Of a DNA stretch of 28,696 nucleotides, positions 6,823 to 14,237 are shown piece after piece. The first letter of the stretch is position 1, and each line of letters begins with the position of its first letter. The DNA comes from a virus, in the IMG/VR virus record IMGVR_UViG_3300020390_000013, positions 1 to 28,696 of that record; one strand, written 5' to 3'. The translations under genes and the position numbers were made by a program. Under the pieces are notes generated by a model. The model was given only the letters and a program-made list of their open reading frames with translations, did not search any database and was not told where the DNA came from.

Positions 6823-7623
6823 CTAGCAGTCGGTTTCGACTACGCTGCCGTTGCCGCCGGTGGCGTGGGTGCGCGGCGGTTGGTCGGAGATGCTGTCGAG
6901 CGCGTTGTAGACTTCGTCGAGCTTGGTCTTGAACGCTTGGAATTCTTCGGCGCTGGGCAACGCGTTGACCTTGCCGGTGAGCGATTCGTGATGGCTTGCG
7001 AACTCGATCAAACTGGCTTCGACGTCGTCGCGCAGCGCCTTGTCGCCGTCGGCGAACTGCTGGTTATGGCGACTGAAAAGCGCGGCGATCTTGGCCTTGA
7101 GGCCGCCGGGCTTCGGCGGGTCGCTCGGCGCCGGCTCGTCGAGATTGAACTCGATGGGCTGGCTGAAGACGTCGCGCTCGTGCGCCTTGACCTTTTTGGT
7201 CTTGGACTCGGCGGCGGACTGGATGGAGAACTTGAGCGCTTCGGTGCCGAGGCTGGCCGGACTGTCGGTGACGCCGAGGCCCATGAGGTAGGCCTGTCCG
7301 GTGCCTGCGAAATCCGGGTCTACCTCGATGGATGTGTAGATTTTCTGACCGGCCTTGTTCATGGCGACCAGGTTGTCGAGCGGCTTGAGGTCGGCGTGCA
7401 GCTCGAGCTTGCCGGCGTTGGCGCCCTGGCCTTCCTTGGTGGAGAGCTTGAGCACGTCGCCGAGCGCGGAAAACGGGCCGTCCGGCAACAGGCCGCGGAT
7501 ATGTTCCAGCCAGATGCGGGCGCCGTACTTGGCCGGGTCGTAGTTGGCGGCCATCTGCTCGATCCACTGGCGGCTGATGGTGCGGCCGTCGGTCGTGGCA
7601 CCTTCCAAAGCGATACGCGGCAT
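6823..7623 (-). CDS. O: Capsid scaffolding protein and maturation protease O
   Basis: 266 residues from ATG 7623, which has AGGA 8 bases upstream. A longer reading uses a TTG at 7701 and lacks a ribosome site. The N-terminal protease domain keeps the P2 gpO triad by alignment to remembered P2 sequence: D12 in TTDGR, H41 in WLEHIRG and S98 in IYTSIEV. The C-terminal half (about 190-245) is a coiled-coil scaffold (DDVEASLIEFASHHESLTGKVNALPSAEEFQAFKTKLDEVYNALD), and the protein ends ...VVETDC. It guides assembly of gpN and then cleaves capsid proteins and itself. It is the first gene of the leftward late operon. Confidence 0.95.
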   Translation of the reverse strand: MPRIALEGATTDGRTISRQWIEQMAANYDPAKYGARIWLEHIRGLLPDGPFSALGDVLKLSTKEGQGANAGKLELHADLKPLDNLVAMNKAGQKIYTSIEVDPDFAGTGQAYLMGLGVTDSPASLGTEALKFSIQSAAESKTKKVKAHERDVFSQPIEFNLDEPAPSDPPKPGGLKAKIAALFSRHNQQFADGDKALRDDVEASLIEFASHHESLTGKVNALPSAEEFQAFKTKLDEVYNALDSISDQPPRTHATGGNGSVVETDC

Positions 7624-7710
7624 GGTCGAGTCCTGTGCTGGTGTTTCGTTCAATAATTCGCGGTACGGTGTCAGGTTCGAGCGCTTTTGCTCTGCGCTCA
7701 ATGTGTTGGG

Positions 7711-7778
7711 CGTGTTGGGCGGCGGCGTGACACGGGGCTGCGAATGGCGGCGCGGGCTGTGCCCGTCAGCATGTCGGC
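7711..7778 (+). promoter_or_regulatory. Predicted late promoter for P with Ogr-type activator palindrome
   Basis: The palindrome at 7711-7734 (CGTGT-N14-ACACG) matches the site upstream of V. It is followed by 32 bp and then GTCAGCAT (7765-7772); ATG 7779 comes 6 bp later. The predicted start of transcription falls within a few bases of the ATG, and no Shine-Dalgarno is seen, suggesting leaderless or near-leaderless mRNA. The same palindrome lies 100 bp upstream of O on the other strand and might serve both directions, but I found no matching second motif for O. A further inverted repeat (GAGCGC-N9-GCGCTC, 7679-7699) lies between the site and O. Confidence 0.65.
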
Positions 7779-9560
7779 ATGGCTGCCGTACTGCCCGACA
7801 CGACCGATTCCCCTCGCCTACAGGCCCGCAATCTGTATTGGCAGGGCTGGCGCATTGCGCGCCTGGCCGAGCATCTGGATGTGCCGGCGGCGACGCTGCA
7901 CAGCTGGAAAAAGCGCGATGGCTGGGACGATGCCCGCCCGATCGAACGCGTGGAGGGCGCGCTCGAGGCCCGCTATATCCAGCTGATATGCAAGGACGTC
8001 AAAGAGGGCAAGGATTTCAAGGAGATTGATCTGCTCGGGCGTCAGCTGGAGCGGATGGCGCGGGTGACGCGCTATCAGTCGTCGGGCAACGAGGCGGATC
8101 TGAACCCGGCGGTTTCTAACCGTGGCACGTCGGCACGCCGGAAAAAGCCTAAGAATTTCCTAGACGATTCGCAGATCGCGGCGGTTAAGGAGGAATTCTG
8201 GCGGGAGACGTTCGATTATCAGCGCGACTGGTATCGGGCGGGTATCGATAACCGCATCCGCAACATATTGAAAAGCCGGCAGATCGGGGCGACGTGGTTT
8301 TTTGCGCGCGAAGCGCTCGTTGATGCGCTGGTGACGGGAAAGAACAAGATTTTTCTAAGCGCGTCCCGTGCGCAGGCTTATGTTTTTCGTAGCTACATTA
8401 TCGCGCTGGCGATGTCTGCCGCCGACGTTGAGCTCAAAGGCGGGCGTGATTCGCCGCTGGTGCTGGCAAACGGCGCGGAGCTGTACTTTCTCGGCACGAA
8501 CGCGGCGACGGCGCAGGGCTACCACGGCGACCTGTATCTTGACGAATATTTCTGGATTCAACACTTTCAGGAATTCCGAAAGGTCGCGTCCGGCATGGCG
8601 ATGCATAAAAAGTGGCGTCAAACCTACTTTTCGACGCCGTCGAGTATTGCGCATGAAGCATACCCGTTCTGGACGGGTGAGCTGTTCAATCAGCGCCGGC
8701 CGCGCGATCAGCGCGTCATCATCGATACGTCCCACGAGGCCTTGAGGAACGGCGCAAAGTGCGCGGACGGCCAGTGGCGACAGATCGTGACTATTGACGA
8801 CGCGATCGCCCGGGGCTGCGACCTGTTCGACCTTGACCAGCTGATGCTCGAGTATTCGCCCGAAGAGGCGGCGAACCTGCTGCGCTGCCAGTTCATTGAT
8901 GACAGCGAAAGCGCGTTCCCGCTGTCGTTTATGCAGGGCTGCATGGTCGACAGCTGGGACGTGTGGCGCGACTTCGACCCGTTCGCGCCCCGCCCTGTCG
9001 GTGACGATGCGGTCTGGCTGGGGTATGACCCGGGCGGCGATAACCCGGACGGGGACGGCGCGGGGCTTTCGATCGTCGCGGCGGCGGATCGCCCAGGGGG
9101 CACGCATCGCGTTATCGAGCGGCATCGTCTGCGTGGCGAAGACTACGAGGCGCAGGCGCAGTTCATCCGCGAACAGATGAAACGCTTCAACGTGACCCAT
9201 ATCGGCGTCGATACAACCGGCATCGGCGACAGCGTGGCGTCGCTGGTCGAGAAGTTCTTTCCGACGATGGTGCGCTACCGGTATACGCCGGAGGTCAAGA
9301 GCGCCCTAGTGCGTCAGACGCAGCAGATGATTCGCAAAGGCCGGCTTGAGTTCGATTCAGGCTGGTCCGACCTGGCGCACAGCTTTATGGCGATCAAAAA
9401 GACGATAACCGACGGCGGGCGCCAGATTACTTACAAAGCGGGCCGATCGAGCAAGACCGGTCACTCGGAATTTGCCTGGGCGACGATGCACGCGCTTGGC
9501 GCGGCACCGATCGACGGCGATATGCCCAATTCGGGCGGTGTTATGGAGATTTACGGATGA
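7779..9560 (+). CDS. P: Terminase large (ATPase) subunit P
   Basis: 593 residues. The N-terminus has a helix-turn-helix (about 18-48, YWQGWRIARLAEHLDVPAATLHSWKKRDGW). The ATPase follows with a Walker A-type loop at 165-173 (KSRQIGATW) and Walker B at 252-256 (LYLDE). The C-terminal RNase H-like nuclease has acidic residues D417 (GYDPGGD) and D478 (GVDTTGIGDSV), and an EFAWATMHAL helix near the end. It drives DNA into the prohead and cuts cos with gpM. The stop overlaps the Q start (ATGA), so P and Q are co-translated. Confidence 0.97.
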   Translation: MAAVLPDTTDSPRLQARNLYWQGWRIARLAEHLDVPAATLHSWKKRDGWDDARPIERVEGALEARYIQLICKDVKEGKDFKEIDLLGRQLERMARVTRYQSSGNEADLNPAVSNRGTSARRKKPKNFLDDSQIAAVKEEFWRETFDYQRDWYRAGIDNRIRNILKSRQIGATWFFAREALVDALVTGKNKIFLSASRAQAYVFRSYIIALAMSAADVELKGGRDSPLVLANGAELYFLGTNAATAQGYHGDLYLDEYFWIQHFQEFRKVASGMAMHKKWRQTYFSTPSSIAHEAYPFWTGELFNQRRPRDQRVIIDTSHEALRNGAKCADGQWRQIVTIDDAIARGCDLFDLDQLMLEYSPEEAANLLRCQFIDDSESAFPLSFMQGCMVDSWDVWRDFDPFAPRPVGDDAVWLGYDPGGDNPDGDGAGLSIVAAADRPGGTHRVIERHRLRGEDYEAQAQFIREQMKRFNVTHIGVDTTGIGDSVASLVEKFFPTMVRYRYTPEVKSALVRQTQQMIRKGRLEFDSGWSDLAHSFMAIKKTITDGGRQITYKAGRSSKTGHSEFAWATMHALGAAPIDGDMPNSGGVMEIYG

Positions 9561-10591
9561 GCGAGAGCGAGCAGGCAACCGTCAATGCGCCCGGCATGGA
9601 GGCGTTCACGTTCGGCGAGCCGACGCCGGTGACGTCGTTGCGCGATGTAATTTATGAGGGGTGCTGGTTGTCGCCCGATGAATGGTATGAGCCGCCGGTG
9701 CCGTTCCCCATCCTGTCAGCGAGCTACCGGGCAACCGCGCACCATGGTTCGGCGCTGCAGGTTAAACGTAATATCCTCAAATCGACGTTCATGCCGCACC
9801 CGCTTTTGACACGGCGAACCTTTGGCGGGGTCGCTTTAGATTTGCTCGTGTTCGGGAATATGTATCTTGAGCAGCGCCGCAGCCGCATGGGCTCACCAAT
9901 GCCCTATCAACGGTTGATGGCGAAGTACACTCGCCGCGGCGGCAAGAACGCGGATCGCTACTGGTGGGTGCCGAACTACGTTGATGCCACTGAAATTCCG
10001 GGCAAGCGCGTGGTACACGTGATGGAGCCGGATGTAGACCAAGATATTTATGGTCTGCCCGACTATCTGGGCTCGCTCCAATCGACATGGCTCAACGAGT
10101 CGGCCACGCTGTTCCGCCGCCGCTACTATCTGAACGGCTCGCATGCCGGGTTCATCATGTACGTCAACGACCCGGCGCAGGACCCGAAAGACATCGACGC
10201 GATGCGCCAGGCGCTCAAAGACAGCAAGGGGCCTGGCAATTTCCGCAACCTGTTTCTGTACTCGCCCAACGGCAAAAAGGACGGCATTCAGCTCATCCCG
10301 ATCAGCGAGGTGGCGGCGAAAGACGAGTTCTGGAACATTAAGAACATTACGCGCGACGACCAGCTCGCAGGCCACCGCATCCCGCCCCAGCTGATGGGCA
10401 TCGTGCCGCAGAATACGGCCGGGTTCGGTGATATCGAGAAGGCCGCCGGGGTATTCGTCGAGAATGAGCTCGGGCCCCTGCAGGAAACGCTGCGCGAGAT
10501 CAACGAGATTGTCGGCGAAGAGATCGTGCGATTCCGCCCCTACAGGGTGGGCGGCGCCACAGCGCCAGCGCTAGACCCAGCGCGCAGCTAG
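9557..10591 (+). CDS. Q: Portal protein Q
   Basis: 344 residues. The blocks EAFTFGEPTPV, WYEPPVPFPILSASYRATAHHGSALQVKRNIL, FGNMYLEQRRSRMG and ITRDDQLAGHRIPPQLMGIVPQNTAGFGDIEKAAGVFVENELGPLQ are those of P2 gpQ. It forms the twelve-fold ring at the head vertex through which DNA passes. It is the last gene of the rightward late unit, and a terminator follows 54 bp after the stop. Confidence 0.97.
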   Translation: MSESEQATVNAPGMEAFTFGEPTPVTSLRDVIYEGCWLSPDEWYEPPVPFPILSASYRATAHHGSALQVKRNILKSTFMPHPLLTRRTFGGVALDLLVFGNMYLEQRRSRMGSPMPYQRLMAKYTRRGGKNADRYWWVPNYVDATEIPGKRVVHVMEPDVDQDIYGLPDYLGSLQSTWLNESATLFRRRYYLNGSHAGFIMYVNDPAQDPKDIDAMRQALKDSKGPGNFRNLFLYSPNGKKDGIQLIPISEVAAKDEFWNIKNITRDDQLAGHRIPPQLMGIVPQNTAGFGDIEKAAGVFVENELGPLQETLREINEIVGEEIVRFRPYRVGGATAPALDPARS

Positions 10592-10604
10592 CTACAAAGG
10601 CAGC

Positions 10605-10632
10605 CGTCGCGCGCTCGACGGGGCGCGCGACG
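10605..10632 (+). repeat. Perfect 10-bp hairpin after the portal gene
   Basis: CGTCGCGCGC (10605-10614) and GCGCGCGACG (10623-10632) pair perfectly around an 8-nt loop, 14 bp after the Q stop. It has no U tract. It may stabilise the 3' end of the P-Q message or form part of a packaging region. Confidence 0.65.
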
Positions 10633-10644
10633 ATCAGCACCCAA

Positions 10645-10670
10645 GGCCACCAAATCGGTGGCCGTTTTAG
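10645..10670 (+). terminator. Rho-independent terminator after P-Q
   Basis: GGCCACC (10645-10651), a 5-nt loop and GGTGGCC (10657-10663) form a perfect 7-bp stem followed by GTTTTAG. Placed 54 bp after the portal stop, it should end the rightward late transcript. The U run is short, so termination may be partial. Confidence 0.7.
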
Positions 10671-11060
10671 TGCTCGCGTTGCCGCGTAGAGCGGCCGCAC
10701 TTGCCCATTAGTATAGCAAAATCAGCCGCTTAATTGTGGCCTATATTGGCCCGCTGGACACCCATGCAGCCCACCAATGCCGGCCCTACCAGCCGCCCGG
10801 GCCAGCGCGCGTAACCGCGCGATCCACGATCAGCAAGCACACGCCAGGGCCACCCAGGCCCCGGCCCAGCCGGCGGCGCGCGCAGTCGACACCCCGCCCC
10901 GCCTGCGGTGTTCGGGGCGTGGTTTCCATGCAACCCGTGCGAGCCGGGAAATCCAGCCAGCGCAAGGCGGCCAGAGCGGCGGCCAAGCACACTAAATGCT
11001 TCCGAAATCATGCGTTTATCGCCCGTGATAGCCAGCGTATCGCCCAGGTCGCGCCGCCAG

Positions 11061-11378
11061 AATCCGTGACGCCATCGGAAAAGAGTTACAAAGGTAACAG
11101 GCTCGAAAATGGCCCGCATCTTGCTGATTAATAACAAAAAAGTTTGTAACTTTCTTGGGGTTACAAAAAGTGACAAGAAAGCAACGCAAGCACTAACCCA
11201 TTGAAGATAAAGCCGTTTATGAAGTCATGGCGTTACGTCAATAAAAAGTAACAAGTAACTTAAACGTCACTTATTTGTAACTTCTTAGCGCCGCTCACTT
11301 TCTTTTCTAGAACAGCGACCTATGCCTTTTTTTATGGCTTGTTACCTTTGTAACTCTTTTCCGATGCCCTCACGGATT
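11061..11378. repeat. AT-rich nested inverted repeat with ten GTAAC/GTTAC boxes; candidate origin or att/cos region
   Basis: The outer arms 11061-11099 and 11340-11378 are a 39-bp inverted repeat with two mismatches; 27 bp are perfect. Each arm ends in GTTAC-AAAG-GTAAC or its complement. The inner arms 11160-11174 and 11266-11281 (GTTACAAA-AAGTGAC, one-base indel) share almost the same centre, near 11220; close to the centre lies ATAAA-GCCG-TTTAT (11207-11220). GTAAC or GTTAC occurs at 11085, 11094, 11146, 11160, 11232, 11248, 11255, 11277, 11341 and 11350. The interior is far richer in A+T than the rest. No transposase or other gene fits between the arms. Iteron-like boxes in AT-rich DNA suggest a replication origin for the primase-helicase; recombination or packaging roles are alternatives. 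Confidence 0.75.
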
Positions 11379-11441
11379 TTAGAAGCCTCGCAGACACGGG
11401 AAGGTTTTTCCCGCCGTCCCTCGTGTTTCGGTTGCTCGTGG

Positions 11442-13010
11442 CTACGCCGCTTTGCCGGCCACGACGGCCAGCAATATGGGTGGCAAACTATCGGGTCCCC
11501 TTGGGGACGCCATACATGGCCACGCGTCCACTGTCATTCGATAGTGGATCGTGGTTTCAAGGCTAGCTGGGTCCAGGGTTACGTGGCTTATAAAGCCACG
11601 TAGCTCTGGCTTCAGTTTTTCCCTCTCTGTTTCCGCCAGCGCATTCGATACCGTTTCCAGCGCTGCGCGAATCTCCTTATCCGTAATACTGGCCAGCGTG
11701 CTTTGTTGCCGCTGCTGCTCTTCTGCGCGCGTGATCGCATCGGCCAGCGCCTTGCGCTCGCGCTCGAGGCCATCGACGCGGCGAAGCGCGGGCGCGGGGT
11801 CTTCCATCTTCTCGGCGAGTTCCATGGCGCGGTCGATGCGTGCGTTGACCTGGTCGATCTGCGCGCGCAGCTGCTGGATGTCGGTTGCGTCGGTCTGCGC
11901 GGACTCTCGCGCGGCTTCGGCCATCGCCTCGGCGAATTCTTCGCCGCCGATATCGCTGGCCAGCTGCTGCAATACAAGATTGTCGACGTCTGCGCAGTTC
12001 ACGTAGCGGCCTCGGCTGCCCGCGTCTGGCCGGTAGCGGTATTGGCGGCGCTTGTGGCCATACCAGGGCTGACCGTCCGGCGTAACCAGCAGGCCAGACA
12101 GTAGGTAACTGCTGTTGCCCGACTTGGCCTCGCTCACGCGGCGGCCGGTGTCGCTGTTCTCCAAGCGCTCGATCAGCGCTTCGGCGTGATTCTTCTCGAT
12201 CAGCGCTTCGTGTGTGTCGTGCTGAATGATCCATTCGCTGCGCGGCCGGCGTTTTGAGCCGCCGCGATAGCCGCCTTCGGGCAGTTTTTCGGCGTGAACA
12301 TTCCAGACGGTGGCGCCGGCGTAGGTGAGCGCGTTCCATTCCATGCCGATCAGCGTGGACGTGCTGCGCTCGATGCCCGATGCCTCGATCGCGGCGCGGC
12401 GCGTCGCGCCTTGGGCGCGCGCGGATAGATAGCGCTGCGCCTGGCTGGCCTGGGGCTGCTCGGGCTGGAGGCGGGTTTTCGTGACCTCGCGGCCGTCGCG
12501 CACGGTGCCCACGCCGACCGACGCCAAGCGATAGCCGAACGGCGCGCGGCCGCCGGCGCGCCATCCGCTGCGCACATTCTCGGCCATGCCGGCGAGCCCC
12601 TTCTCGCGCGACATGAGGCTGTGGACCTCGTCCATGGCTGTCATCGTGCTGTAGACGATGACCTCGGTGATGGGGTCCATTTCCTCCGGCATTTTCGCGT
12701 ATCGCACTTCCACGCCCCGCTTTTTCGCTTCGTGGCGGAATGCGTGGGCGAAATACGTGCGGCGCGATATGCGGCTCGTGTCGATGGCCAGCAGCACCGA
12801 CCAGTTACGATCGTTGCCGCGTAGATCCTGCAGCAGCGTTTGGAATTGAGGGCGGAATTCGTCTTTCGCGCTTTCGACCGTGTCGCTGTACTCGGCGACC
12901 ACGGTGATGCCCTGGCGTCTAGCGAGGGCCGTGAGTTCCCGACGTTGTGAACTGATGGATACGTCGGATCTGTCTTTGCTGCTGCGCAGGTACATCGCTG
13001 CGTTGGTCAT
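11442..13010 (-). CDS. Large serine recombinase (phage integrase)
   Basis: 522 residues from ATG 13010, which has GGGAG 8 bases upstream; a 546-residue reading has an unlikely N-terminus. The resolvase domain (1-150) has Y7-L-R9-S-S11 with the likely catalytic S11, and DTSRISRR (77-84). The recombinase domain carries GRAPFGYRL. The region that is normally a zinc beta-ribbon (LLSGLLVTPDGQPWYGHKRRQYRYRPD...VNCADVD) has lost its cysteine pairs. A long coiled coil follows (QQLRAQIDQVNARIDRAMELAEK ... LERERKALADAITRAEEQQRQQ). It would integrate the phage by attP x attB recombination, replacing the tyrosine integrase of P2. It is the last gene of the leftward early operon. Confidence 0.93.
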   Translation of the reverse strand: MTNAAMYLRSSKDRSDVSISSQRRELTALARRQGITVVAEYSDTVESAKDEFRPQFQTLLQDLRGNDRNWSVLLAIDTSRISRRTYFAHAFRHEAKKRGVEVRYAKMPEEMDPITEVIVYSTMTAMDEVHSLMSREKGLAGMAENVRSGWRAGGRAPFGYRLASVGVGTVRDGREVTKTRLQPEQPQASQAQRYLSARAQGATRRAAIEASGIERSTSTLIGMEWNALTYAGATVWNVHAEKLPEGGYRGGSKRRPRSEWIIQHDTHEALIEKNHAEALIERLENSDTGRRVSEAKSGNSSYLLSGLLVTPDGQPWYGHKRRQYRYRPDAGSRGRYVNCADVDNLVLQQLASDIGGEEFAEAMAEAARESAQTDATDIQQLRAQIDQVNARIDRAMELAEKMEDPAPALRRVDGLERERKALADAITRAEEQQRQQSTLASITDKEIRAALETVSNALAETEREKLKPELRGFISHVTLDPASLETTIHYRMTVDAWPCMASPRGPDSLPPILLAVVAGKAA

Positions 13011-13121
13011 CGGCCATTCTCCCGTTAGGCACGACCAAAGGTAGCAGGCGCCGGGCCGCCTCGCGGCCCGGCTTGCCGACACTCGGCTTGATGGTGGGTT
13101 TCTGGGCCTGGCGAGTCATGG

Positions 13122-13349
13122 CTAGCGCCGGTCCAGCACGGTGATGATGGTCATATCGCGAACGATGGCCGTCGCGCCCGGGCATAGGGGCACGCAGCCA
13201 TCGCCGACGAATGCCATGGCATCGACCGTGCGCGGCGTCAGAATTTCGGCCCGGATGGCCTCGACATCGAGGCCGCGCACCCGCTCGAGGTAGCGCACCA
13301 GCGCGTGATCGCTGACGCGGGGCTTGAGTTGGTCGGGTGCGTGGCTCAT
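13122..13349 (-). CDS. Small conserved phage protein of unknown function
   Basis: 75 residues: MSHAPDQLKPRVSDHALVRYLERVRGLDVEAIRAEILTP ... FVGDGCVPLCPGATAIVRDMTIITVLDRR. The pattern SDHALVRYLERV followed by a short beta-rich half ending in ITVL is shared by many small phage proteins related to toxin-like nuclease folds (BrnT/DUF4258 style). It lies 111 bp upstream of the integrase, between it and the rest of the operon. Because of this position it could also be considered as a recombination directionality factor, but nothing in the sequence supports that directly. Confidence 0.7.
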   Translation of the reverse strand: MSHAPDQLKPRVSDHALVRYLERVRGLDVEAIRAEILTPRTVDAMAFVGDGCVPLCPGATAIVRDMTIITVLDRR

Positions 13350-13360
13350 TGCGTAGCGCG

Positions 13361-13579
13361 CTACGAAAACGCGTTCTTTGCGAGCTCGAGCGCCTGGGCT
13401 TCGGTGAAGCCTTCGGCGATCAGGGCTTTGAACTTGGCGCGCTGGATCTGGGCCAGGGCCGATTGCAGCTCCACCAGGTCGTCCATGTTTTCGCGCAGCT
13501 GGCGTATGGCCTGTTTTGTCTGGTCGGGCTTGCCGCCGCCAGGTACCAGGCGCAGTGTTTTGTCGTTTTCGTTGCTCAT
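13361..13579 (-). CDS. Small helical protein of unknown function
   Basis: 72 residues: MSNENDKTLRLVPGGGKPDQTKQAIRQLRENMDDLVELQSALAQIQRAKFKALIAEGFTEAQALELAKNAFS. The second half is helical and ends in an 'EGFTEAQALELAK' segment common in small phage proteins encoded near integrases. GGGGA lies at good spacing before ATG 13579, and the start overlaps the stop of the small membrane protein upstream (ATGA). I do not recognise a function. Confidence 0.75.
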   Translation of the reverse strand: MSNENDKTLRLVPGGGKPDQTKQAIRQLRENMDDLVELQSALAQIQRAKFKALIAEGFTEAQALELAKNAFS

Positions 13580-13725
13580 GTACTTCCCCAGATCAGGAAC
13601 AGGCCCAGCACGGCCCAGCCGATGCCAGTCGGCTCGGGCGATGTGGTTGTCAGATACATCGAATAGGCGCCAAGAGCGCAGACCGCTACAGATGCGACGG
13701 CGCGCGCGATCATCGCGATATCCAT
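13576..13725 (-). CDS. 49-residue membrane protein with two predicted helices
   Basis: The gap between the cupin gene and the 72-residue gene is filled by an ATG-to-TGA frame of 49 codons. Its start shares a base with the cupin stop (TGATG), and its stop overlaps the next start (ATGA). Two hydrophobic segments are visible, about 5-25 (MIARAVASVAVCALGAYSMYL) and 32-47 (TGIGWAVLGLFLIWGS). The double stop-start coupling is the same as in other genes of this operon and argues strongly that it is real. Function unknown; a membrane role is inferred only from composition. Confidence 0.75.
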   Translation of the reverse strand: MDIAMIARAVASVAVCALGAYSMYLTTTSPEPTGIGWAVLGLFLIWGST

Positions 13726-14234
13726 CAATCACCACACCCGCGGCCGATTTGGCCGCTGTCGGTGGGGTCGGTGAACTGGCGCCAGTGGCGCCAGCCTTTT
13801 GGGCACCAAAAGCCCCATTCGCGGTGGCGCCGCCCGGTGATGAACAGGGTGATGACCGGGTTGGTGGGCGTTGCGTGGCGCGGCGGCACTTCGATGCGAT
13901 GGGCCGCTGCCGCGGCGCGGATGGTGATGTCGCCTTCGCGGCGCAGGTACAGCAATGTGCCTTCGCCGGCCGGGTTGGCCGGGTTCGACGGCCGATGCTC
14001 CCAATACCGGCCGCGCAGGATTATGGACATGCTGCGATATGGGTGGTCGTGCAGCGCGCGGTCGTCGTCGCTGCCGGTGAATTCGTGCAGGTAGACGTTG
14101 AGACGGTCGTTGCGGGCGACCAGGTGCCAGCGGCGCAGGTACTGTGTGCCGATGACTCGGTCGGGTTCGCGCTCGCGCATGATGCGCTCGGCGCGCCGGC
14201 ACAGGGCGCGGGTGATGGGTGACGGTAGGCGCAT
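13725..14234 (-). CDS. Cupin-fold phage protein with an intact metal-binding set
   Basis: 169 residues. YLRRWHLVARNDRLNVYLHEFTGSDDDRALHDHPYRSMSIILRGRYWEH and the later AHRIEV form a small cupin. H62 and H64 (HDHP), E79 (RYWEH) and H112 (AHRIEV) would make the usual His-His-Glu-His metal site. The end (WGFWCPKGWRHWRQF) is a conserved aromatic block in phage copies. Proteins like this recur in phages of proteobacteria without a known role; a metal-dependent enzyme acting on nucleotides or small metabolites is possible. It is coupled to the small membrane protein that follows and preceded by the free-standing ATPase. Confidence 0.75.
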   Translation of the reverse strand: MRLPSPITRALCRRAERIMREREPDRVIGTQYLRRWHLVARNDRLNVYLHEFTGSDDDRALHDHPYRSMSIILRGRYWEHRPSNPANPAGEGTLLYLRREGDITIRAAAAAHRIEVPPRHATPTNPVITLFITGRRHREWGFWCPKGWRHWRQFTDPTDSGQIGRGCGD

Positions 14235-14237
14235 GGT

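Larger units (their letters stand above)
10592..11441. other. 850-bp stretch without a convincing gene between portal and integrase
   Basis: The first part (10592-11060) is GC-rich and carries two hairpins near the Q stop. Two overlapping opposite open frames of 131 and 148 codons lie at 10730-11176, but their compositions look non-coding. The second part (11061-11378) is markedly AT-rich and holds the nested inverted repeat described separately. The last part (11379-11441) has a stem (GGGAA/TTCCC with outer ACACG/CGTGT) that might end integrase transcription. In P2 the cos site lies just past Q, so cos may be in this stretch; I could not recognise its ends. The serine integrase attP is another candidate occupant. 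Confidence 0.6.

Noticed and set aside
4278-6826. Long plus-strand open frames (479 and 379 codons) opposite L, M and N
   Set aside because: They mirror well-identified P2 structural genes in GC-rich DNA; their Gly/Val/Ala-rich translations are typical antisense shadows.
8355-9200. 281-codon minus-strand frame inside P
   Set aside because: It lies wholly within the terminase gene on the opposite strand, with no start signal or domain.
10807-10822. GCGTAACCGCGCG as a second copy of the 23042-23058 operator
   Set aside because: Only part of one arm matches and the symmetry is lost; common words in this GC-rich region.
10730-11176. Overlapping open frames of 148 (minus) and 131 (plus) codons between portal and integrase
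   Set aside because: Both have unnatural composition, no ribosome site and no family features; the minus frame starts inside the AT-rich repeat. More likely non-coding.
11061-11378. Reading the 39-bp inverted repeats as ends of an insertion sequence
   Set aside because: Only 240 bp lie between the arms with no transposase, and no target-site duplication was seen at the outer ends.
12919-13119. 66-codon frame overlapping the start of the integrase
   Set aside because: It overlaps the integrase start by 92 bp in another frame, and the GGGAG in it serves ATG 13010. No ribosome site of its own.
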